64,000 nucleotides of DNA from Streptomyces sp. GESEQ-4 (GTDB lineage Bacteria; Actinomycetota; Actinomycetes; Streptomycetales; Streptomycetaceae). How positions within the stretch are numbered: position 1 is the stretch's first letter; each line of letters begins with the position of its first letter. The stretch spans positions 62,001-126,000 of the forward strand of contig NZ_JAFFSU010000009.1 in assembly GCF_017948455.1 (NCBI RefSeq), read 5' to 3'. Under the pieces are notes generated by a model. The model had not been told where the DNA came from and did no database searches. It saw nothing but the letters and a program-made list of their open reading frames with translations. Shown here piece by piece: positions 26,385-34,146 of this stretch. A program made the position numbers and the translations under genes.

Positions 26385-27176
26385 CTACTCGGACTTCCCC
26401 ACCTGGTCCGACGTCTCCTCCTCGACTTCGGCCATCGCGGGGTCCAGGAGCCGTGACAGGAAGTGGCGGGTGCGTTCGTGGGCCGGGTTGGTGATGACCT
26501 GGTCCGGGGTGCCGTCCTCGACGATCACTCCGCCGTCCATGAAGACGACGCGGTCGGCGACTTCGCGGGCGAAGGTCATCTCGTGGGTGACGACCATCAT
26601 GGTCATGCCCTCGTTGGCGAGCATGCGCATGACGGCCAGGACGTCCCCGACCAGCTCCGGGTCGAGCGCCGACGTCGGCTCGTCGAACAGCATCACCTCG
26701 GGGCCCATCGCCAGCGCCCGGGCGATGGCGACGCGCTGCTGCTGGCCGCCGGAGAGGGACGACGGGTACGCCGTCGCCTTCTCGGACAGCCCCACCCGCT
26801 CCAGGTTCTCGGCGGCGACCTTCGCGGCCTCCGCCTTGCCCCGCCCCAGCACGCGCCGCTGCGGGAGCGTGAGGTTCTCGGTCACCGAGAGGTGCGGGAA
26901 GAGGTTGAACTGCTGGAAGACCATGCCGATACGGCGGCGTACCGCGTCGATGTCGACATCGGGGTCGGTGAGTTCCGTACCGCCGACGAAGACCTGGCCC
27001 TTGGTGGGTTCTTCGAGGAGGTTCACGCAGCGCAGCAGCGTGGACTTGCCGGAACCGGACGGGCCGATCACGCACACGACCTCGCCCTGGCTGATCTCCA
27101 GGTCGATGCCGCGCAGCACCTCGTTGTCGCCGAAGGACTTGTGCAGGTCCCGGACGTGGATCTCTGGACGGGTCAC
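26385..27176 (-). CDS. Polar amino acid ABC transporter ATPase (GlnQ-like)
   Basis: The ATP-binding subunit of a polar amino-acid importer, 263 residues from the GTG at 27176. Walker A is GPSGSGKSTLLRC, the Q-loop FQQFNLFPHLSV, the signature LSGGQQQRVAIARAL and Walker B VMLFDEPTSALDP, followed by VTHEMTFAREVADRV, typical of the GlnQ/HisP group. The GTG overlaps the permease stop, and the open frame upstream of it belongs to the permease. It is the third gene of a substrate-binding protein/permease/ATPase operon. Confidence 0.93.
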   Translation of the reverse strand: MTRPEIHVRDLHKSFGDNEVLRGIDLEISQGEVVCVIGPSGSGKSTLLRCVNLLEEPTKGQVFVGGTELTDPDVDIDAVRRRIGMVFQQFNLFPHLSVTENLTLPQRRVLGRGKAEAAKVAAENLERVGLSEKATAYPSSLSGGQQQRVAIARALAMGPEVMLFDEPTSALDPELVGDVLAVMRMLANEGMTMMVVTHEMTFAREVADRVVFMDGGVIVEDGTPDQVITNPAHERTRHFLSRLLDPAMAEVEEETSDQVGKSE

Positions 27177-28000
27177 TTGACGGCCTCCTGGGCCTTGGCC
27201 TCCATGCGGCGTACGACGAAGCCGAGCGGGATCGTGACGAGCAGGTAGCACAGGCCCGCGACCAGGATCGGCGTGGAGTTGGCGGTCTGGCTGGCCAGGT
27301 CGCGGCCGAACTTGGACAGTTCCCGCTCCTCCAGTGTGACGCCGAGGAACAGCACGAGGGAGGAGTCCTTGAACAGGAGCACCAACTCGTTGGTCAGCGG
27401 CGGCAGGATGATCCGGAAGGCCTGGGGGCTGATGATCGAGATCATCGCCCGCCCCGGTGAGAACCCCAGCGAACGGGCCGCCTCCATCTGCCCCTTGGGC
27501 ACCGCCTGGATGCCCGCGCGGATCGTCTCCGCCATATAGGCCGCGGACACCAGGCCGAGCGCGAGCGCGACCTTGCCGTAGGTGCCGCCGGGGATCTCCG
27601 TGCCCGGGAAGGCGAGCGGCACGGCCACGCCGACGAAGATGAAGATCAGCAGGGCGGGCAGACCGCGGAAGATCTCGATGTAGACGCTCGCCAGCCAGCG
27701 GTACGGGCCGACGGACGACAGCCGCATCAGCGCGATCACCATGCCGAGGACCAGTCCGAAGACGAAGCCGGACAGGGTGTACAGCACGGTGTTCTTCAGC
27801 GCCAGCGTGATGACGTCCGGGAACATCTGCTCGGCGATGTCCGCCTGCGCGAACTGGTTCTGCAGCCGGTCCCAGTCGGCCGAGACCGCGAAGGCGATCA
27901 CGGCCGCGAGGAAGACGGTGTACTGGACGCCGCGCGAGACCCGGCGCTTCTGGCGCCGGGTCAGGCCCTTCTTCTTCGGCTGTACGGTGACGTCGGTCAT
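27173..28000 (-). CDS. Polar amino acid ABC transporter permease
   Basis: An inner-membrane permease of 275 residues of the His/Glu/Gln/Arg/opine type. A basic cytoplasmic N-terminus (QPKKKGLTRRQKRR) precedes five or six hydrophobic segments. The ATPase-contact loop EAARSLGFSPGRAM matches the EAA motif of this family. Only one permease gene is present, so it probably works as a homodimer. The ATG at 28000 overlaps the stop of the binding-protein gene (ATGA), making the operon tightly coupled. Confidence 0.92.
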   Translation of the reverse strand: MTDVTVQPKKKGLTRRQKRRVSRGVQYTVFLAAVIAFAVSADWDRLQNQFAQADIAEQMFPDVITLALKNTVLYTLSGFVFGLVLGMVIALMRLSSVGPYRWLASVYIEIFRGLPALLIFIFVGVAVPLAFPGTEIPGGTYGKVALALGLVSAAYMAETIRAGIQAVPKGQMEAARSLGFSPGRAMISIISPQAFRIILPPLTNELVLLFKDSSLVLFLGVTLEERELSKFGRDLASQTANSTPILVAGLCYLLVTIPLGFVVRRMEAKAQEAVK

Positions 28001-28842
28001 GAGGCCGACGGGGAGGCCGCGGCCTCGTCGTACGGGCCGATCCACTGCTCGTACAGCTTCTTGTACGTCCCGTCCGCCTTGGCGTCCGCGAGCGCCTTGT
28101 TGATGGCGGCGACGAGCTTGGTGTTGCCCTTCTTCACCGAGAAGCCGTACTGCTCACCGGTGTTGATCTGCTCAGCGACGTCGAAGGCGGCGGCGTTGGC
28201 CTTGTCCTTCAGCCAGCCCTGGACGACCGGGTAGTCGATGACGACGGCCTCGACCTGGCCGGTGCGCAGGGCGTTGAGGACGGCGTCGGAGGACTCGAGG
28301 GAGACCGGGTCCAGGCCCTTGCTCTTGGCGTAGTCCTCGCCGGTGGTCTGCGCCTGGGCGCCGACATCCTTGCCCTTGAGCTGTGCGAAGGACGTGATGC
28401 CGCTCTTCTTGTCGACCAGCACGCCCTGGGTGGCCTCGAAGTACGGGTCGGAGAAGTCGACGTTCTTCTTGCGCTCGTCGGTGATGGTCATGCCGGCCGC
28501 GGCCAGGTCGCACTGGTCGGCGTTGAGGGAGCCGCCGGTCTTGAAGTTCTCGAAGGGCTGGTCGACGATGTCCTGCTCGACGCCCAGGTCCCCCGCGACC
28601 AGGTCGATCAGGGAGACGTCGAAGCCCTGCACCTTGCCGTCGATCTCCGACTGGAACGGCGGGTACGGCAGATGTGTGCAGGTGGTGAGCTTGCCCGCCT
28701 TGACGACTTCGACGCCGCCGGCCGCGGTCTTCGTACCCCCGCCGCCGTTGTCGTCGGAGGAACAGCCGACCACGAGCACCAGCCCGGCCGTCGCGGTGGT
28801 GGCCGCCAGAATGCGGGTGCGGCGCCCGAGGGTCGTCTTCAA
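27997..28842 (-). CDS. Amino acid ABC transporter substrate-binding lipoprotein
   Basis: A 281-residue family 3 solute-binding protein. The lipobox LVVGC follows a short basic and hydrophobic signal, so the mature protein is anchored by Cys27. Body motifs LTTCTHLPYPPFQSEIDGK, GFDVSLIDLVAGDLGV and CDLAAAGMTITDERKKNVDFSDPYF are those of the glutamine/glutamate/cystine-binding group. It is the first gene of the operon, downstream of the promoter and palindrome at 28877-28907. Confidence 0.93.
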   Translation of the reverse strand: MKTTLGRRTRILAATTATAGLVLVVGCSSDDNGGGGTKTAAGGVEVVKAGKLTTCTHLPYPPFQSEIDGKVQGFDVSLIDLVAGDLGVEQDIVDQPFENFKTGGSLNADQCDLAAAGMTITDERKKNVDFSDPYFEATQGVLVDKKSGITSFAQLKGKDVGAQAQTTGEDYAKSKGLDPVSLESSDAVLNALRTGQVEAVVIDYPVVQGWLKDKANAAAFDVAEQINTGEQYGFSVKKGNTKLVAAINKALADAKADGTYKKLYEQWIGPYDEAAASPSAS

Positions 28843-28876
28843 GGGAGGGCCTCCTGTCAGGGAACGGTGAGTTCCG

Positions 28877-28907
28877 ATTATAAGGATAGGTTTGAGTCAC
28901 TCAAACC
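28877..28907 (-). promoter_or_regulatory. Promoter of the amino acid ABC operon overlapped by a 19-bp palindrome
   Basis: On the - strand a perfect -10 TATAAT (28882-28877) lies 16 nt from TTGAGT, a good -35. GGTTTGAGTCACTCAAACC at 28889-28907 is a perfect 9+1+9 palindrome covering the -35 and most of the spacer. That is where a repressor would block RNA polymerase. The same region lies upstream of the divergent aminotransferase gene. The cognate regulator is not encoded next to it. Confidence 0.65.
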
Positions 28908-28980
28908 AAACCGATGGCTGCGAAGTCGTTCTGCCTAAGATCGGCGGAGTAGACCTCCACGAAGGAAGTGAGCAACCGCG

Positions 28981-30081
28981 ATGGCCCACCCATTCCTCGA
29001 TCTGGCCCCGCTGAGCGCCGCGCACTTCGCGTCCGTCGAGGACCGTGTGGCACGACTGCTGGGTACCCGGCAGGACGTGGTGATCATGCAGGGTGAGGCG
29101 CTGCTGCCGCTGGAGGGGGCGATCCGCGCGGCCGCCGGGCCCGGCACGACCGCGCTGAACGTGATCACCGGGCCGTACGGGCAGACCTTCGGCGACTGGC
29201 TGCGGGACTGCGGCGCCACGGTGATCGATCTCGCGGTGCCCTTCCACACGGCGGTCACCGCCGCGCAGATCCAAGACGCCTTCGCCGAGCATCCGGAGAT
29301 CGACTTCGTCTCGCTGGTGCACGCCGAGGCCGCGACCGGCAACACCAACCCCGTCGCGGAGATCGGCGAGGTCGTACGGCGGCACGGCGCGCTGTTCTAC
29401 CTGGACGCCGTCGCCTCCGTCGGGGCCGAGCCGGTACTGCCGGACGCGTGGGGCGTGGACCTGTGCGTGATCGGGGCGCAGAAGGCGATGGGCGGGCCAG
29501 CGGGGGTGTCGGCGGTGTCGGTGAGCGAGCGGGCGTGGGCGCGGATGGCCGCGAATCCCCGGGCGCCGCGCCGGTCGTATCTCTCGCTGCTCGACTGGAA
29601 GGAGCGGTGGATCGACGGCGGGCGCCGGGTGCTGCCGCATGCCCCGGCCCAGCTGGAGATGCTGGCGCTGGAGGCATGTATCGCGCGGATCGAGGCGGAC
29701 GGCCCGGACACCGTGATGGCCCGGCACGCGCGTGCCGCCGCGGCGACGCGGGCGGGCGCGTCGGCGCTGGGCGGCGGGCTGGAGCCGTATGTGTACGAGG
29801 CCGCGGACGCGGCGCCGGTGGCCACGACGCTGCGGGCGCCGGCGGGGGTGGTGGCGTCCGAGCTGGTGGCGCGGGCGCTGGCGTGGGATCCCGCGCTGCC
29901 GCTGGCCGCGGGCGGGGGCGCGCTGGCCAAGGAGATGATCCGGGTGAACCACTACGGCGCCGACGCGACGCGGGGAGCGGTCCAGGCGAGTCTGGCGGCG
30001 CTGGGGGCGGCGCTCGCCGAGAAGGGGCCGGACGTGGATCCGACCGGGGCCCGGCGGGCGGCCGAGAGTGCCTGGGTGTAG
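28981..30081 (+). CDS. Class V PLP aminotransferase (alanine-glyoxylate/serine-pyruvate type)
   Basis: A 366-residue fold-type I enzyme. The PLP lysine is Lys168 in IGAQKAMGGPAGVSAVSVS, after FVSLVHAEAATGNTNPV and FYLDAVASVGAEP, as in the serine-pyruvate/alanine-glyoxylate group. It starts at ATG 28981 after GAAGGAAG. It is divergent from the amino-acid ABC operon and shares its 138-bp control region, so it may act on an imported amino acid or its product. The donor and acceptor are not predictable from sequence. Confidence 0.83.
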   Translation: MAHPFLDLAPLSAAHFASVEDRVARLLGTRQDVVIMQGEALLPLEGAIRAAAGPGTTALNVITGPYGQTFGDWLRDCGATVIDLAVPFHTAVTAAQIQDAFAEHPEIDFVSLVHAEAATGNTNPVAEIGEVVRRHGALFYLDAVASVGAEPVLPDAWGVDLCVIGAQKAMGGPAGVSAVSVSERAWARMAANPRAPRRSYLSLLDWKERWIDGGRRVLPHAPAQLEMLALEACIARIEADGPDTVMARHARAAAATRAGASALGGGLEPYVYEAADAAPVATTLRAPAGVVASELVARALAWDPALPLAAGGGALAKEMIRVNHYGADATRGAVQASLAALGAALAEKGPDVDPTGARRAAESAWV

Positions 30082-30110
30082 TTGTCAGTGCCCCGTGCCA
30101 TGCTCGCTCC

Positions 30111-30638
30111 ATGGCTTCCAACCCACCCCTCACGCTGCCCGACGGTCGCCCCATCCCTCTCATGACCGGTGACGAACTCCCCATGCTCCAGAGCTGGTTG
30201 GCCTTTCACCGGGCCACGCTCCAGCTGAAGTGCGCGGGTCTTGACGACACTCAGGTGCGGCTGGCGTCCGTCGAGCCGTCCTCGCTCACCCTCCTCGGAC
30301 TGGTGCAGCATCTCGCCGAGATCGAACGGAACTGGTTCCAGCGGGTGTTCGCCGGACTGGATGTGCCGCCGGTATACGGGGAGCGGACCGGGTACGTCCT
30401 GGACCCCGACCGCGGGCTGGACGAGGCGCTCACGGTGTGGCGGCGGGAGGTCGCCCGGAGCGAAGAGCTGATCGCCGGGCGGTCGCTCGACGAGACCGGG
30501 CGGATGGTGGACGAGCCCGTGGCCGGTCTGGAGGTCAGCCTGCGGTGGGTGCTGATCCACATGATCGAGGAGTACGCCCGGCACAACGGCCATGCGGACC
30601 TGCTGCGGGAGCGGATCGACGGAGTGACCGGAGCCTGA
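30111..30638 (+). CDS. DinB-like (DUF664) protein
   Basis: A 175-residue helical protein of the DinB/YfiT-like superfamily. It has the histidine positions expected for the metal site (LLGLVQHLAEIERNWFQR near the middle, EYARHNGHADLLRERIDG at the C-terminus). Members include bacillithiol- or mycothiol-dependent transferases, but most, like this one, have no known substrate. ATG 30111 lies 29 bp after the aminotransferase stop. The open frame upstream is a shadow of that gene. Confidence 0.82.
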   Translation: MASNPPLTLPDGRPIPLMTGDELPMLQSWLAFHRATLQLKCAGLDDTQVRLASVEPSSLTLLGLVQHLAEIERNWFQRVFAGLDVPPVYGERTGYVLDPDRGLDEALTVWRREVARSEELIAGRSLDETGRMVDEPVAGLEVSLRWVLIHMIEEYARHNGHADLLRERIDGVTGA

Positions 30639-30966
30639 ATTGGGCATTGAATTCCAGGATTGCCCGGCTGGAATTCGGGAATTCAGCCGAGAGCAGCTTC
30701 CCGTATTCTTCTGCCCGCTTTCCCTCGACCTAAACACGGAGATTTCTGGGACGCCAACGGGTGCGTTTCGGGCAGATCTCGCGAGGGTTGCACGGTTGTG
30801 ACGCGTTACACATGACCATCGATTTGCCCCATATATGCAGGTCAAATCGCCACAAACAGCTCACTCCCATGCATCCGCTCACGCCCGCGCGATAACACAT
30901 GAACCGCCGACACGTAACCCCGTCCGGCCATGCAATTCCGATTTTCCCTCGGTAAATTCAATTCGC
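30639..30966 (+). promoter_or_regulatory. Upstream control region of the ectoine operon
   Basis: 328 bp without a gene and clearly richer in A/T than its surroundings. GAATTCCAG and CTGGAATTC (30649-30657 and 30668-30676) form an inverted repeat with a 10-nt loop, immediately followed by a second GAATTC (30679-30684). It could be an operator or a weak terminator for the DinB-like gene. A Crp-like site is at 30797-30812. TTACAC ... CATATA just after it is a tentative promoter. No Shine-Dalgarno is visible before ectA, so the mRNA may be weakly initiated or leaderless. Confidence 0.4.
30797..30812 (+). promoter_or_regulatory. Candidate Crp-type site upstream of ectA
   Basis: TGTGACGCGTTACACA has the two arms TGTGA and ACACA and fits the Streptomyces Crp pattern GTG-N6-GN-CAC except at one base. 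It lies 155 bp upstream of the ectA start. A short degenerate motif can occur by chance. Confidence 0.3.
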
Positions 30967-31485
30967 ATGACTGCCGCACAAGCAGACTTGCACGCAGACC
31001 TGCACATCGACCGTCCGGCGGTGTCGGACGGCGCCGCGCTCTGGCGGATCGCCAGAGACTCGGGGAAGCTCGACCTCAACTCCTCGTACAGCTATCTGCT
31101 GTGGTGCCGTGACTTCGCCGGTACGTCGGCCGTGGCGCGCGCCGCCGACGGAAGGCCCGTCGGCTTCGTCACCGGGTATGTGCGGCCCGAGCGCCCGCGG
31201 ACCCTGCTGGTGTGGCAGGTGGCCGTCGACTCCGGGCACCGAGGACAGGGGCTGGCCGCCCGGCTGCTGGATGGGCTCACCGCGCGCGTCGCGGCCGAGC
31301 GCCCGCTGACCGACATCGAGACCACCATCACGCCGGGCAACACCGCGTCCGAGCGGCTCTTCACCTCGTACGCCGAACGCCACGGTGCGCGCGTCGAGCG
31401 TGAAGTCCTGTTCGAGGCGGGGCACTTCCCCGACGGTCCGCACGATCCCGAAGTGCTGTACCGCATCGGGCCCCTGTCTCTCTGA
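30967..31485 (+). CDS. ectA: L-2,4-diaminobutyrate acetyltransferase EctA
   Basis: EctA acetylates the gamma-amino group of L-2,4-diaminobutyrate with acetyl-CoA. The 172-residue GNAT protein has YSYLLWCRDFAGTSAVAR, the acetyl-CoA loop VDSGHRGQGLAARLLDG and TTITPGNTASERLF, all conserved in EctA. ATG 30967 gives the expected N-terminus (DRPAVSDGAALWRIARDSG follows). The upstream open frame to 30835 lacks family similarity. First gene of ectABCD, cytoplasmic. Confidence 0.95.
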   Translation: MTAAQADLHADLHIDRPAVSDGAALWRIARDSGKLDLNSSYSYLLWCRDFAGTSAVARAADGRPVGFVTGYVRPERPRTLLVWQVAVDSGHRGQGLAARLLDGLTARVAAERPLTDIETTITPGNTASERLFTSYAERHGARVEREVLFEAGHFPDGPHDPEVLYRIGPLSL

Positions 31486-31531
31486 CCTCCCCCTCACCCC
31501 CACACTCTTACGCTTCGAGGAGCGATTCGTC

Positions 31532-32803
31532 GTGACCATCACCCAGCCCGACCTCAGCGTCTTCGAAACCCTGGAGTCCGAGGTTCGCAGCTACTGCCGC
31601 GGCTGGCCCACCGTCTTCGACCGCGCGCAGGGCAGCCGTATGTACGACGAGGACGGGCACGAGTACCTGGACTTCTTCGCCGGCGCCGGATCCCTGAACT
31701 ACGGGCACAACAACCCCGTGCTGAAACGGGCGTTGATCGACTACCTGGAGCGGGACGGCGTCACGCACGGGCTCGACATGTCGACCACCGCCAAACGCAC
31801 CTTCCTGCAGACCTTCCAGGACCTCGTGCTGCGCCCGCGTGACCTGCCGTTCAAGGTCATGTTCCCGGGCCCGACCGGCACCAACGCCGTGGAGTCCGCG
31901 CTGAAGCTGGCGCGGAAGGTGAAGGGCCGCGAGGCCATCGTGTCGTTCACCAACGCCTTCCACGGCATGTCGCTCGGGTCGCTCGCCGTGACCGGCAACG
32001 CCTTCAAGCGGGCCGGCGCGGGCGTCCCGCTGGTGCACGGCACGCCGATGCCGTTCGACAACTACTTCGACGGCACGGTCGAGGACTTCCTGTGGTTCGA
32101 GCGGCTGCTCGAGGACCAGGGCTCCGGGCTCAACAAGCCCGCCGCCGTGATCGTCGAGACCGTGCAGGGCGAGGGCGGCATCAACGTGGCCCGCCCGGAG
32201 TGGCTGCGGGCGCTGTCCGAGCTGTGCGAGCGGCAGGACATGCTGCTCATCGTCGACGACATCCAGATGGGCTGCGGACGTACGGGCGCGTTCTTCTCCT
32301 TCGAAGAGGCGGGCATCACGCCCCACATCGTGACCGTGTCGAAGTCCATCAGCGGCTACGGGCTGCCGATGTCGCTGTGCCTGTTCAAGCCCGAGCTGGA
32401 CATCTGGGAGCCGGGCGAGCACAACGGCACCTTCCGCGGCAACAACCCCGCCTTCGTCACGGCCACCGCGGCCCTGGAGGCGTACTGGGCCGACGGGTCC
32501 GCGATGGAGAAGCAGACCCGGACCAAGGGTGAGCAGATCGAGCAGGCGCTGATCTCCATCACCGAGGAGAACCTGGCCGACGTCAAGGAGTACCGGGGCC
32601 GCGGACTGGTCTGGGGCATGGAGTTCCACGACAAGGACCGCGCCGGCCGGATCGCCAAGCGAGCCTTCGAACTCGGGCTGCTCATCGAGACGTCCGGCCC
32701 CGAGAGCGAGGTCGTCAAACTGCTGCCCGCCCTCACCACCACCCCCGAAGAGCTCGACGAGGGCCTGCGCGTCCTCGCTCGTGCCGTACGCGAAACCGTG
32801 TGA
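31532..32803 (+). CDS. ectB: Diaminobutyrate-2-oxoglutarate transaminase EctB
   Basis: EctB makes L-2,4-diaminobutyrate from aspartate semialdehyde and glutamate. The 423-residue class III aminotransferase has FPGPTGTNAVESALKLARK, IVDDIQMGCGRTGAFFSF and the PLP lysine Lys271 in VTVSKSISGYGLPMS. The GTG at 31532 follows GAGGAGCG. The open frame upstream overlaps ectA and is a shadow. It is 46 bp after ectA and 41 bp before ectC, one operon. Confidence 0.96.
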   Translation: MTITQPDLSVFETLESEVRSYCRGWPTVFDRAQGSRMYDEDGHEYLDFFAGAGSLNYGHNNPVLKRALIDYLERDGVTHGLDMSTTAKRTFLQTFQDLVLRPRDLPFKVMFPGPTGTNAVESALKLARKVKGREAIVSFTNAFHGMSLGSLAVTGNAFKRAGAGVPLVHGTPMPFDNYFDGTVEDFLWFERLLEDQGSGLNKPAAVIVETVQGEGGINVARPEWLRALSELCERQDMLLIVDDIQMGCGRTGAFFSFEEAGITPHIVTVSKSISGYGLPMSLCLFKPELDIWEPGEHNGTFRGNNPAFVTATAALEAYWADGSAMEKQTRTKGEQIEQALISITEENLADVKEYRGRGLVWGMEFHDKDRAGRIAKRAFELGLLIETSGPESEVVKLLPALTTTPEELDEGLRVLARAVRETV

Positions 32804-32844
32804 CTCGACCGAGTCACTCTTAAGAGAGGGAGCTGTTCAGCACC

Positions 32845-33243
32845 GTGATCGTCCGTTCGTTCAAGGACATCGAAGGCACCGACCGGCATGTGAAATCCGC
32901 GTCCGGCACCTGGGAGAGCAAGCGCATCGTCCTCGCCAAGGAGAAGGTCGGCTTCTCCCTGCACGAGACGATCCTGTACGCGGGTACGGAGACGTCGATG
33001 TGGTACGCGAACCACGTCGAGGCCGTCGTGTGCGTGCAGGGCGAGGCCGAGCTGACCGACGACGAGACCGGGCGGAAGTACACGATCACGCCCGGGACCA
33101 TGTACCTCCTCGACGGTCACGAGCGGCACACGATGCGGATCAAGGAGGACTTCCGCTGCATCTGTGTCTTCAACCCGCCCGTGACCGGCCGGGAGGACCA
33201 TGACGAGAACGGCGTGTACCCGCTGCTGACCGAGGAGGGCTGA
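32845..33243 (+). CDS. ectC: Ectoine synthase EctC
   Basis: EctC cyclises N-gamma-acetyl-diaminobutyrate to ectoine. The 132-residue cupin has Glu59 (NHVEAVVCVQG), Tyr87 (GTMYLLDGHERH) and His95 at positions matching the iron ligands of characterised EctC proteins. It starts with GTG 32845 after GAGGGAG. Third gene of the operon; ectD follows after 6 bp. Confidence 0.96.
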   Translation: MIVRSFKDIEGTDRHVKSASGTWESKRIVLAKEKVGFSLHETILYAGTETSMWYANHVEAVVCVQGEAELTDDETGRKYTITPGTMYLLDGHERHTMRIKEDFRCICVFNPPVTGREDHDENGVYPLLTEEG

Positions 33244-33249
33244 CACCTC

Positions 33250-34143
33250 ATGACCATGACCACGATCACGGACCTGTACCCCACCCGAGGCGCCGCCGAG
33301 GTGGCCGTCCCCCGCAAGGACCCGGTCGTCTGGTCGGCTCCCGGCACGCCGGGACCCTTCTCGGCGGCCGATCTCCAGGCGTTCGAGCGGGACGGCTTCT
33401 TCGCTCTCGAGCAGATCGTCACCGACGACGAAGTCACCGTCTACCGGCAGGAGCTGGAGCGGCTCGTCACCGACCCGGCGATCCGCACCGACGAGCGGTC
33501 CATCGTCGAGCCGAAGTCCCAGGAGATCCGCTCGGTCTTCGAAGTGCACCGGATCAGCGAGGTGTTCGCCGCGCTGGTGCGGGACGAGCGGGTCGTCGGA
33601 CGGGCCCGGCAGATCCTCGGCTCGGACGTGTACGTCCACCAGTCGCGGATCAACGTGAAGCCCGGCTTCGGGGCCAGCGGCTTCTACTGGCACTCCGACT
33701 TCGAGACCTGGCACGCCGAGGACGGTCTGCCGAACATGCGCACGGTGTCCGTCTCGATCGCGCTGACCGAGAACTACGACACCAACGGCGGCCTCATGAT
33801 CATGCCGGGGTCGCACAAGACGTTCCTCGGGTGTGCGGGGGCCACGCCGAAGGACAACTACAAGCAGTCCCTCCAGATGCAGGACGCGGGCACCCCGTCC
33901 GACGAGGCGCTGACCTCGATGGCCAGTGAGTACGGCATCAAGCTGTTCACCGGCCGGGCGGGTTCGGCGACCTGGTTCGACTGCAACTGCATGCACGGGT
34001 CGGGCGACAACATCACGCCGTTCCCGCGCAGCAACGTGTTCATCGTGTTCAACAGCGTGGAGAACGCGGCGGTCGAGCCGTTCGCGGCGCCGATCCGGCG
34101 TCCGGAGTTCATCGGCGCGAGGGACTTCACCCCCGTGAAGTGA
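33250..34143 (+). CDS. ectD: Ectoine 5-hydroxylase EctD
   Basis: EctD is a Fe(II)/2-oxoglutarate dioxygenase that converts ectoine to 5-hydroxyectoine. The 297-residue product has the iron triad His148-Asp150 (FYWHSDFETWH) and His249 (NCMHGSGDN), the family segment SRINVKPGFGASGFYW, and FPRSNVFIVFNS with the 2-oxoglutarate-binding arginine. The Shine-Dalgarno GAGGAGGG lies inside the end of ectC. The gene is convergent with the anti-sigma gene, only 3 bp away; a GTGAAG/CTTCAC hairpin spans both stop codons. Confidence 0.96.
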   Translation: MTMTTITDLYPTRGAAEVAVPRKDPVVWSAPGTPGPFSAADLQAFERDGFFALEQIVTDDEVTVYRQELERLVTDPAIRTDERSIVEPKSQEIRSVFEVHRISEVFAALVRDERVVGRARQILGSDVYVHQSRINVKPGFGASGFYWHSDFETWHAEDGLPNMRTVSVSIALTENYDTNGGLMIMPGSHKTFLGCAGATPKDNYKQSLQMQDAGTPSDEALTSMASEYGIKLFTGRAGSATWFDCNCMHGSGDNITPFPRSNVFIVFNSVENAAVEPFAAPIRRPEFIGARDFTPVK

Positions 34144-34146
34144 CCT

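Noticed and set aside
29448..30638. Extended frame upstream of the DinB-like gene
   Set aside because: The first 220 codons are a Gly/Ala/Arg shadow of the aminotransferase gene. ATG 30111 starts the conserved protein.
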